From positions 1 through 26,316 of the forward strand of contig UQUZ01000036.1 of the NCBI GenBank assembly GCA_900544375.1: a DNA stretch of 26,316 nt. Direction: 5' to 3'. The notes below the pieces were generated by a model. The model was not told the origin of the DNA. It saw only the letters and a list, made by a program, of their open reading frames with translations, and ran no database searches. A program made the position numbers and the translations under genes. This document shows, in pieces, positions 1 through 5,497 of this stretch (within the stretch, counting starts at the first letter, position 1; each line of letters opens with the position of its first letter). The stretch comes from an uncultured Oscillospiraceae bacterium (GTDB taxonomy: Bacteria > Bacillota > Clostridia > Oscillospirales > Acutalibacteraceae).

Positions 1-42
1 AGCGTGAAGGAAATCGTTTGTCAATACCTGTCAGAGAACATT

Positions 43-79
43 CCGGTAAAGCATATTGCTTTTCCGGGATTTTTATTTT
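43..79 (+). terminator. Probable intrinsic terminator of a gene lying left of the window
   Basis: Ten-base arms (43-52 and 58-67, one mismatch) enclose a five-base loop and are followed by a T-rich run at 69-79. A TGA at 5-7 could be the stop codon of the upstream gene, but two other frames are also open there, so the gene itself cannot be identified. Confidence 0.5.
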
Positions 80-253
80 ATATCGTAATGACGGCGATAT
101 ATAATAACAAAAATTATAGTTTTTGATCTGTATCTGAGGGAATGTATTCGACAATATTTTGCAATTCACATGACGCTTCTTTAGTGTTTGCCAAAATTCC
201 TATACAATATTTATGATTGTGAATCGTTTTGATTATGACAAAAAACGGAACAC

Positions 254-520
254 GCGCTCAAGCCGCGCGGGCTCACGCCTTTTCCCGTTGGAAAAGGGTG
301 CAAAAGAACTTTTTGCACGGCACTTCGGCAGCCTTCTATTTATAAGCCACGTTGGAACCCGTTCGGCGAGCCTTCCCAAACTCGCCCGCTCACGCGGTCT
401 CAAACACATGGAAAGGCTCGTTTTTTGTTGCTGCGCATGCTACGGCTATGCGCAGCAACAAAAAATCCCCTCACGAGCCACGCAATCAGATTCTGCGGGC
501 GCTGCCTTGGCCTACAGAAA
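254..520 (+). repeat. Hairpin-rich repeat, left copy (inverted relative to 655-950)
   Basis: This block matches the reverse complement of 655-950 along its whole length with scattered substitutions and small indels. Shared landmarks in the same order are a GCGCTCA start, a CCTTTTCC/GGAAAAGG hairpin (278-297), GCACGGCACTTC, AACCCGTTCGGCGA, CCCAAACTC, TCAAACA, then ATCCCCTCACGAGCCACGCA and CTGCCTTGGCCT. Short open frames run through it but have no ribosome sites and mirror each other in the two copies, so I treat the block as non-coding. It may be a mobile intergenic repeat; no transposase is present. Confidence 0.7.
421..465. repeat. Perfect 18-bp hairpin inside the left repeat copy
   Basis: Arms 421-438 and 448-465 are perfectly complementary over 18 bases around a nine-base loop. 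The outer end of each arm is a run of six T or A, so on either strand the transcript would form a GC-rich stem next to a U tract. That is the form of a bidirectional terminator. The equivalent place in the right copy is much less paired. Confidence 0.75.
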
Positions 521-654
521 GCTATTTAAGGCGCAGTCTATTTTCAACGCAAATTTGTTTTGTGAAACCAATCTTTGCACACAGGATGTTGTTACGCAGC
601 CGATGGTTAAAATCTCAAAACAGTTCTCACGCTAACCCTTCGTCTACGGAAACG

Positions 655-950
655 CTAACGGAAGGCCAAGGCAGCAGAGCGCTGCGCCTTCTGCGTGGCT
701 CGTGAGGGGATTTTTGACCGCTCGACATGCGCCGCTTTGCATGGAGAGAGGGCAAAAACGAAGCTTCCCATATGTTTGAAACGCCGTGAGGCGTTGAGTT
801 TGGGGAGCTTCGCCGAACGGGTTCGTTCGTGGCTCAATCTTGTCGCTGCTGAAGTGCCGTGCACAAGCGACCGTCGCGACGGTCGCTTCGGCCCCTTTTG
901 CTTCCTTTTCCGGCCGAACGGAAAAGGAAGTGCCTGCGCGGCATGAGCGC
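655..950 (-). repeat. Hairpin-rich repeat, right copy (inverted relative to 254-520)
   Basis: Reverse complement of the left copy, separated from it by roughly 135 bp. It has two extra regular structures: a perfect 24-bp palindrome at 865-888 centred on CGCG, and a perfect 12-bp hairpin at 901-912/919-930 with loop GCCGAA. The latter corresponds to the shorter 8-bp hairpin in the left copy. Open frames on the minus strand (to about 996) are poor coding candidates for the reasons given for the left copy. Confidence 0.7.
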
Positions 951-1216
951 ATACGCATTTTTGTCTGTGATAAAAGCAAGTTATAACCGCAAACATAAAG
1001 AAATATTTTTAAAAAAGATTATTCTTAATCGCCTTTGTGCATTTTGTCGAATTGATGTTTCTTTTTCGATAGCCTAATCTTATCTGGTTATATTTCTCCA
1101 TTTATATCATAGTCTATATTTCAACTATGGTCAAATATTTAATCACGATTTATACTAAATTTAACTCAAAAGAAGTAACCTTATTTTTTTCATTCGTTTA
1201 TACTATAAAATTGTTA
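951..1216. other. AT-rich intergenic stretch without a recognisable gene
   Basis: I see no open frame with a ribosome site, no RNA gene and no repeat here. Base composition falls sharply from the GC-rich repeat to strongly AT-rich DNA. The stretch at 80-253 is similar and equally featureless. Confidence 0.5.
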
Positions 1217-1265
1217 TGTAGGCAATATTATCCCCAATTTTTCCCTATAATATTGCACCTACATT
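1217..1265 (+). promoter_or_regulatory. Long inverted repeat over a -10-like TATAAT, upstream of the RHH gene
   Basis: Perfect ten-base arms GCAATATTAT (1222-1231) and ATAATATTGC (1247-1256) are extended outward by TGTAGG and CCTACA with a two-base bulge, so nearly the whole 49 bp is palindromic. TATAAT at 1246-1251 lies within the right arm, though no good -35 box sits 17 bp upstream. The next gene downstream encodes a small DNA-binding protein, so an autoregulatory operator is a reasonable inference. An RNA hairpin is the alternative. Confidence 0.45.
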
Positions 1266-1307
1266 GTCGCACGTTTTCTATGTAAAATATGAATAGAGGT
1301 GATTACT

Positions 1308-1466
1308 ATGTTTGAACCAGTAAAAAAAGAAGCATCCAATAAAACGGTTCGACTGCCTAATGACTTGATTGAAAAAATCGAACACCTTGCTTATGAAAAA
1401 GATTTGTCATTCAATCAAGTGGTCGTGCAATGCTGCAAATATGCAATTGATCATAGCGGAATATGA
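1308..1466 (+). CDS. Small ribbon-helix-helix (Arc/CopG-like) DNA-binding protein
   Basis: A 52-residue protein starting at ATG 1308 after an AGAGGTG ribosome site (1294-1300). After an N-terminal arm, the segment NKTVRLPNDLIEKIEHLA gives the beta strand (KTVRLP) and first helix, and the LSFNQVVVQCCKYAI segment gives the turn and second helix of the ribbon-helix-helix fold. Such proteins bind DNA as dimers and often repress their own promoter or act as antitoxins or plasmid regulators. No toxin-like partner is adjacent: the next gene, 97 bp on, is a SLOG/DUF1273 protein. The long palindrome at 1217-1265 is the obvious candidate operator. Function beyond DNA binding is unknown. Confidence 0.75.
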   Translation: MFEPVKKEASNKTVRLPNDLIEKIEHLAYEKDLSFNQVVVQCCKYAIDHSGI

Positions 1467-1563
1467 TTGAAAGATGCATATTTATATTTTCATCCTCGAT
1501 GAAGTTTTCCGCTTTATCGGGGATTTATCTATGGCGATTTGAGCTTTGTTATGAGGTGATGCC

Positions 1564-2070
1564 ATGGAATCCTGTTGTTTCACCGGCCATCGTAAAATTC
1601 CAGAAGCCGAACGATCCACCGTGCAAAAGCGCCTGCACCAAATGGTAAAGGCACTTCTTAACCGTGAAATAGCCACCTTTTATTGCGGCGGGGCGCTGGG
1701 CTTTGATACGCTCGCAGCGCAGGCCGTTTTGAAAGCGCGGCGGTTCCACCCGCAGGTGAAGCTGATTCTCGCCCTCCCCTGCCGCGATCAGGCGGAACAA
1801 TGGCGGGAAGCGGACAGGCTGCTCTATGAATCCATCAAACGGCGGGCGGATGAGGTGGTATATCTTTCCGAGTGTTACACGCGGGGATGCATGTTCGAGC
1901 GGAACCGCTACATGATCGATCACAGCGACGTTTGCATTTGCTACTGCACAAGCGGTCAAGGCGGCACGGCATATACGGTGAATTATGCGCGGCAAAAGGG
2001 CGTTCCGGTCATTTGGCCGGGGCGAATGAAAAATCCCCTGACGCATGGTCGGGGGAAGCAAGAATTTTGA
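1564..2070 (+). CDS. SLOG/DUF1273 family protein (YpsA-like), copy A
   Basis: A 168-residue protein. The start ATG 1564 follows a GAGGTGA site. The N terminus CCFTGHRKIP, the glycine-rich CGGALGFDTLAA (residues 41-52), ALPCRDQAEQW (70-80) and the C-terminal GQGGTAYTVNYA (131-142) are the signature segments of the DUF1273 branch of the SLOG (Rossmann-like, nucleotide-ligand-binding) superfamily. The family's ligand and role are not settled; B. subtilis YpsA has been linked to cell division and stress. Bases 1697-1868 are identical to 3058-3229 in copy B, while the 5' ends differ. After GVPVIW the reading frame runs through a hairpin (2034-2056) that lies at and beyond the stop codon in copy B, so the last 17 residues or so are probably not conserved. 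Confidence 0.85.
   Translation: MESCCFTGHRKIPEAERSTVQKRLHQMVKALLNREIATFYCGGALGFDTLAAQAVLKARRFHPQVKLILALPCRDQAEQWREADRLLYESIKRRADEVVYLSECYTRGCMFERNRYMIDHSDVCICYCTSGQGGTAYTVNYARQKGVPVIWPGRMKNPLTHGRGKQEF
1697..1868 (+). repeat. 172-bp exact direct repeat, copy A (with 3058-3229)
   Basis: Base-by-base reading shows this block identical to 3058-3229 at an offset of 1361. Beyond both edges the two SLOG genes are only moderately similar. It covers the glycine-rich loop and the central part of the protein. Confidence 0.9.
2034..2056 (-). terminator. Terminator-like hairpin inside the 3' end of SLOG copy A
   Basis: TCCCCTGAC (2034-2042) pairs with GTCGGGGGA (2048-2056), nine pairs including one wobble, with loop GCATG. 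The A run at 2029-2033 becomes a U tract on the minus strand, so the orientation suits transcription from the right, for example from the XRE gene ending at 2084. The same hairpin in perfect form is at 3406-3428. Confidence 0.55.
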
Positions 2071-2083
2071 CAATAGCCCCTGT

Positions 2084-2377
2084 TTATTTTTCAGGATCGG
2101 ATGTGGTGAACTCCCTTTCGGGTTCACAAAATCGCAGGATATCCCCGACGGAACAGTGAAAATAGCAGCAAAGTTTGGCAAGCGTGTCCGTATCGATTTC
2201 CTGCAATTCATTTTGGCACCACCGGTTGACCACTTCAAACCGGCAGCCAATTGCTCTGGCCAGCGTATTCCGCTTCATGCCGCGGGAATCCAGGATTTCT
2301 TTGAGCCGAACCTCAATTCTGCCGTGATCTTTTAAGGCAACGAGAGAATCTTCTGGAGTGGAACGCTTCTGATCCAT
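2084..2377 (-). CDS. XRE-family helix-turn-helix regulator (Cro/CI-like)
   Basis: A 97-residue protein. Residues about 22-82 form a Cro/CI-type domain: EVRLKEILDSRGMKRNTLA, the recognition region IGCRFEVVNRWCQ, then DTDTLAKLCCYFHCSVGDIL. The start ATG at 2377 is preceded by an AAGGAG site and by a clean promoter (2411-2439). A perfect palindrome at 2454-2473 just upstream is a likely operator for this or the neighbouring regulator. There is no second domain, so it is probably a simple DNA-binding repressor. It ends 14 bp from the convergent SLOG copy A, which suggests it belongs to the same module. Confidence 0.85.
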   Translation of the reverse strand: MDQKRSTPEDSLVALKDHGRIEVRLKEILDSRGMKRNTLARAIGCRFEVVNRWCQNELQEIDTDTLAKLCCYFHCSVGDILRFCEPEREFTTSDPEK

Positions 2378-2410
2378 AAGATTTTATCTCCTTCCCTAAA
2401 CAATACTTAT

Positions 2411-2439
2411 ATAATAATCTTATTAGAAATGCTTGACAA
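2411..2439 (-). promoter_or_regulatory. Promoter of the 97-residue XRE gene
   Basis: On the minus strand TTGTCA (2434-2439) and TATTAT (2411-2416) are separated by 17 bp, close to the sigma-A consensus. They lie 34 bp upstream of the start codon, with AAGGAG between. Confidence 0.7.
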
Positions 2440-2473
2440 TTCACTTAATAATAGTTACTATAGTTATAGTAAC
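2433..2473 (+). promoter_or_regulatory. Divergent promoter with a palindromic operator over its -10 box
   Basis: On the plus strand TTGACA (2433-2438) and TACTAT (2456-2461) are 17 bp apart. The -10 box lies in the perfect palindrome GTTACTATA-gt-TATAGTAAC (2454-2473). The -35 boxes of the two divergent promoters physically overlap. No plus-strand gene starts soon after; a transcript would run antisense to the XRE gene at 2595-2825 or on to SLOG copy B. The palindrome is seen directly; repressor binding is inferred. Confidence 0.55.
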
Positions 2474-2594
2474 TTATTAAATTTAAAAAATACATATTTT
2501 GATTATAAAACTTGATCGATAGTCCGCATTGTTCGGTAATATCCTGCTATCCGAATCATGAAAAATACCATTTTCGTCTATAATCAGTATCGTT

Positions 2595-2825
2595 TTAAAG
2601 TTTTTGTTTTTTTCTAGGATATGGCCTGCGTTCATCCGTTAAATCCAAAAGGTAGTCTACACTCGTGTTGTAAAATTCCGCCAGTTTAATCAACATGGGA
2701 ATTGAAATATTTAATTCCCCCAACTCATAATCTGAGTACGTCGTCTGGTGAATATGTAGATAAGCAGCAATATCTTTTTGAGATAAATCTTGATCTTCGC
2801 GTAAATCGCGTATCCGTTGATACAT
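2595..2825 (-). CDS. XRE-family helix-turn-helix regulator, 76 residues
   Basis: A single HTH_3 domain fills residues 1-62: MYQRIRDLREDQDLSQKDIA, the recognition helix around HQTTYSDYELG, then PMLIKLAEFYNTSVDYLLDLTD. A basic tail (RKKQKL) follows. The start at 2825 has an AAGGAGATG site. It is divergent from SLOG copy B, and the intergenic gap holds a pair of identical-type palindromes (2858-2897) that are probably its operators. Likely role: repression of itself and of SLOG copy B. This is inferred from layout only. Confidence 0.85.
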   Translation of the reverse strand: MYQRIRDLREDQDLSQKDIAAYLHIHQTTYSDYELGELNISIPMLIKLAEFYNTSVDYLLDLTDERRPYPRKKQKL

Positions 2826-2857
2826 AAAATATCATCTCCTTGATGTAAGTATGTATC

Positions 2858-2897
2858 AAGGGAATATCCCTTAGACAGTTTTAAGGGATATTCCCTT
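2858..2897. promoter_or_regulatory. Paired operator candidates AAGGGA-N3-TCCCTT
   Basis: Two perfect hyphenated palindromes, 2858-2872 and 2883-2897, lie 25 bp centre to centre between the divergent XRE gene and SLOG copy B. They are also exact reverse complements of each other, so the pair could instead fold as a 16-bp RNA stem with an eight-base loop. Two dimer sites in a divergent promoter region suit cooperative repressor binding. An imperfect relative occurs at 20416-20430 upstream of another XRE gene. Confidence 0.65.
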
Positions 2898-2924
2898 ATA
2901 TCGAGCTGAAAGGCGGCCTTTTTT

Positions 2925-3413
2925 GTGAATAGTTGCAGCTTTACAGGCCATCGAAGAATTCCACAAGACGATTTTTTTAACTTGCAAAAGCGGCTGCAAA
3001 AAATCATTAAACAATTGATCAAGCAGGGCATCACCACCTTTTACTGCGGCGGAGCCTTGGGCTTTGATACGCTCGCAGCGCAGGCCGTTTTGAAAGCGCG
3101 GCGGTTCCACCCGCAGGTGAAGCTGATTCTCGCCCTCCCCTGCCGCGATCAGGCGGAACAATGGCGGGAAGCGGACAGGCTGCTCTATGAATCCATCAAA
3201 CGGCGGGCGGATGAGGTGGTATATCTTTCTGAGCGTTACACGCGGAGCTGTATGTTCGAGCGGAACCGCTACATGGTCGATCACAGCGACATTTGCGTCT
3301 GCTATTGCCTGAGCGATCAAGGCGGCACAGCATATACGGTGAAATATGCGCGGCGCAGGGGCATTCCGGTCATCAATCTGGCAGAGGAGGGAGGGGATCA
3401 AAAAATCCCCTGA
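2925..3413 (+). CDS. SLOG/DUF1273 family protein (YpsA-like), copy B
   Basis: A 162-residue protein beginning at GTG 2925 (AAAGGCGG upstream). It has the same signature segments as copy A: CSFTGHRRIP, CGGALGFDTLAA, LPCRDQAEQW and DQGGTAYTVKYA. The first 40 residues and the end differ clearly from copy A, while 172 bp in the middle are identical, which points to recent gene conversion or selection-free recombination between the copies. The stop codon falls inside a terminator-like hairpin. The ligand and physiological role are unknown. Its position opposite an XRE repressor suggests regulated, perhaps stress-linked or element-linked, expression. Confidence 0.85.
   Translation: MNSCSFTGHRRIPQDDFFNLQKRLQKIIKQLIKQGITTFYCGGALGFDTLAAQAVLKARRFHPQVKLILALPCRDQAEQWREADRLLYESIKRRADEVVYLSERYTRSCMFERNRYMVDHSDICVCYCLSDQGGTAYTVKYARRRGIPVINLAEEGGDQKIP
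3058..3229 (+). repeat. 172-bp exact direct repeat, copy B (with 1697-1868)
   Basis: Identical at every base to 1697-1868. The first mismatches on each side are at 3057 and 3230. Confidence 0.9.
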
Positions 3414-3428
3414 CGGAGTGTCAGGGGA
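3401..3428 (-). terminator. Terminator-like hairpin at the end of SLOG copy B
   Basis: TCCCCTGAC (3406-3414) and GTCAGGGGA (3420-3428) form a perfect nine-base stem with a five-base loop. The A run lies on the left, so the U tract would appear on minus-strand transcripts. It includes the stop codon of copy B. No minus-strand gene lies just to the right, so its use in that direction is unclear. Confidence 0.55.
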
Positions 3429-3489
3429 ACGCCAAAATATGTTGCACGCTGCCGGTTTCATCCGGTTCAATCATCAAAAGGAGCTGTTA

Positions 3490-3906
3490 ATGATGCACAA
3501 ATCAAAAATTCAACAAACGATCGTCCGCTTGAGAGAAAAGCGAAACCCGCCTATCAGCGAAGAAGAAGCGCTCCAAAAGGCCAGAGACAACTTCATGAAA
3601 GCGCTCACTGAATGTTTGATCCTCGCCCGTCTCAGCAAAGGCGATAGCTATGGCTATGAGATCAGCCAGTCCATTAAGGCATATAGCGGCGGATGTTTTC
3701 GCATTCCGGAAGGGGCCATGTATCCCACGTTATACCGCATGTTGGATCGAGGCTACATCACTACCTACACCTCTGATTGTGGAAAACGGCAGATGCGCAT
3801 TTACTACCAGATCACATCCGCCGGCCGTGGTCATCTCGAAGCGCTTATGAAGGCCTATCATGAGGCCCATGCAGGCTATCAGTCCGTCCTCTCTGCAACG
3901 ATCTAA
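3490..3906 (+). CDS. PadR-family transcriptional regulator
   Basis: A 138-residue protein. I place the start at ATG 3490 because an AAAGGAG site lies just upstream; the open frame extends further left, but through the SLOG coding and hairpin region. Residues about 36-122 form the PadR winged helix: ALTECLILARLSKGDSYGYEI, then IPEGAMYPTLYRMLDRGYI, a wing with CGKRQMRIYYQITSAG, and HLEALMKAY. PadR proteins are dimeric repressors that often answer to phenolics or drugs and sit beside a membrane-protein target. No such partner (for example a DUF1700 or ABC transporter gene) is next to it here. An N-terminal extension of about 35 charged residues precedes the domain. Confidence 0.85.
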   Translation: MMHKSKIQQTIVRLREKRNPPISEEEALQKARDNFMKALTECLILARLSKGDSYGYEISQSIKAYSGGCFRIPEGAMYPTLYRMLDRGYITTYTSDCGKRQMRIYYQITSAGRGHLEALMKAYHEAHAGYQSVLSATI

Positions 3907-3993
3907 AAAAAGAGGCTGTCAAAAAGAATCCATATGTCTGCGAGCGAACACAGTTCGCCCTTGCGAGATTGGGCTTTCTAAAAAATTCTATGC

Positions 3994-4051
3994 GCCTGCG
4001 GGCGACATACAAAAAATTGAATAACGTCGCCACTTCAATTGGCCCGCAGGC
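3994..4051. repeat. Nested stem-loop in the PadR-peptidase intergenic region
   Basis: Outer arms GCCTGCGGGC (3994-4003) and GCCCGCAGGC (4042-4051) are perfect. An inner stem AATTGAA (4015-4021)/TTCAATT (4034-4040) stacks almost directly on the right arm. A second loose inverted repeat precedes it at about 3935-3966. The 214-bp gap (3907-4120) shows no gene. It may be a terminator-type structure for the convergent PadR and peptidase genes or a remnant of a small mobile repeat. Confidence 0.5.
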
Positions 4052-4120
4052 ACAGCCCGCCCCAACAACAACCGGCTCAACAGTAATGAAATTGGCGGCA
4101 ACGCCGCTTGTTCCCTTCCT

Positions 4121-5404
4121 TTATGCCGCCGAAGCCTGCGCCTGCGTGGTTGCCGGCGGCGCAGTGGTCGGAGGCGGCACGGTCGTTTTCGGCTTCTCCT
4201 GCATTTCCTTCGGATAGGCCGGGTCAAAGATATCATATTTGCGGAAATACTCCTTCGAATCTTCATCGCGCACCACCGTCGCCTTATTGCGGTTTAAAAG
4301 CTCAATGAGCGGATAAAGATTGAGCCAAATCTGGTTGATCCCTTCCTTCTGCGATTCGTCAAAGATCAGTTGCAGGCCGATGTGCAGATGCGGCTGGGTC
4401 ATGCCGTTGTTATCCTCCTTGGTCGAATAGCCCGTGGAGCCGAGATACCCGATCACCTGCCCCGCTTTGACCTTGGAGCCGAGCTTGATGCCCGTCTGAT
4501 AAGGGTGGCCCTTGCGCAGATGCGCATAATAATAGGAGCGTTTCCCATCAAAGCTGCGGATGCCCAGCCGCCAGCCGCCATACTGATTCCAGCCGTAGGC
4601 CTCTACGACCCCACCCTCCACAGCGACAATCGGCGTGCCGATCGCGCCGAGCAGGTCATTGCCGAGATGCCGCCTGCGGTAGCCGTAGGAGCGGGAATCG
4701 CCGAAATCGTCATAATGGCTGTAGCCAAAGCCCTCCGCGATCGGGCAATAGGCCTTCAGCCCGTATTTTTTGACAATGATCTTCTGGCCCTCATGCTCCT
4801 TGTCCGGCGCCTCCTTTTCGTATTCGCCCACCATGCCGCCGAGCACCGCTGTGTATGCCCGCTTGTAATAATCATAGTATTTATTATCCGCCATCAGCTC
4901 ATCTACGGTTTTTCCATCTGCCAGCGCATCCTTGAGCTTTTGCAGCTGGGCGGATTTATAACCCTTCCAGTTGCCCCCGTTTTTACAGGCAAGCCAGGCG
5001 AGCGAATCAATCCAGCTAACGTGCGGCCCCTTGCCCTCTTCATGCGTTTTTATATCGAGTGCCAGCGTGTCGCTCAGAGCAGTGTACGGTGCATTAAACT
5101 CTACCCATTTGATGTAGGAGGGCTGCGTTGTATCCGTCTGCCCGGTGGACGCCTGTGATTCTGCGGGCGCAAGGCTGGAGGGAGCGTCCGTTTCTACCCC
5201 CTGCGCCGCTTGCACCTTCTGCGTATGCTCTTCCACCCCCTGCGCCACGCCAAAAACACTCAACGCACCGAGCGCGAGGCAGATGACGATGGACAATATC
5301 ATATTCAGCCTGCTTGTTTCCTTCGTATGCAACGTGATTGTCACCGCCCATTTCCATCGCCGGTTTCTGGGAAACCGCTTCTGGGGTTTGATCCGTAGTT
5401 TCAT
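4121..5404 (-). CDS. Membrane-anchored M23 (LytM-type) zinc metallopeptidase
   Basis: A 427-residue protein. A basic N terminus (1-33) leads to one membrane segment at about 34-54, then a Ser/Thr/Gln-rich linker and a region of unknown fold (about 97-215). The LytM domain at about 240-350 has all zinc and catalytic signatures: H246 and D250 in RRHLGND, H295 in YYYAHL, and H339/H341 in QPHLHIG. The C terminus is a Thr/Pro tail. LytM proteins cut peptidoglycan cross-bridges outside the membrane; the same layout occurs in SpoIIQ-like sporulation proteins, which is possible but unproved. The start at 5404 lacks a strong ribosome site; an internal ATG at residue 35 is preceded by GAAGGAAAC and could be the true start. 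No clear promoter is seen in the short gap after the putP terminator. Confidence 0.85.
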   Translation of the reverse strand: MKLRIKPQKRFPRNRRWKWAVTITLHTKETSRLNMILSIVICLALGALSVFGVAQGVEEHTQKVQAAQGVETDAPSSLAPAESQASTGQTDTTQPSYIKWVEFNAPYTALSDTLALDIKTHEEGKGPHVSWIDSLAWLACKNGGNWKGYKSAQLQKLKDALADGKTVDELMADNKYYDYYKRAYTAVLGGMVGEYEKEAPDKEHEGQKIIVKKYGLKAYCPIAEGFGYSHYDDFGDSRSYGYRRRHLGNDLLGAIGTPIVAVEGGVVEAYGWNQYGGWRLGIRSFDGKRSYYYAHLRKGHPYQTGIKLGSKVKAGQVIGYLGSTGYSTKEDNNGMTQPHLHIGLQLIFDESQKEGINQIWLNLYPLIELLNRNKATVVRDEDSKEYFRKYDIFDPAYPKEMQEKPKTTVPPPTTAPPATTQAQASAA

Positions 5405-5435
5405 TTTATGAGCGATATGGGTGGAACATGCCTTG

Positions 5436-5477
5436 AAAAAAGAAAAGGGGCGGTTCCAAATGCGCTGGAACCGCCCC
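5436..5477 (-). terminator. Intrinsic terminator of putP
   Basis: GGGGCGGTTCCA (5447-5458) and TGGAACCGCCCC (5466-5477) form a perfect 12-bp stem with a seven-base loop. On the minus strand it is followed by a U-rich tract (5436-5446). It sits 20 bp past the symporter stop codon. Confidence 0.92.
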
Positions 5478-5497
5478 TGCGAATAACTAAATTTCGT

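Noticed and set aside
8..126. Open frames at the left edge as the end of a protein
   Set aside because: Two frames stay open for over 100 bp with no recognisable motif, and a terminator hairpin lies inside them.
213..1077. Several open frames of 70-140 codons on both strands
   Set aside because: They lie within the inverted repeat, mirror each other in the two copies, lack ribosome sites and have compositionally odd products, so they are unlikely to be genes.
1549..2250. 233-codon minus-strand frame, and a 199-codon one at 2871-3470
   Set aside because: Both are antisense shadows of the SLOG genes; they resemble each other only because the sense strands do, and they have no ribosome sites.
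4370..5158. 262-codon plus-strand frame
   Set aside because: Antisense to the M23 peptidase whose catalytic motifs are all present on the other strand.
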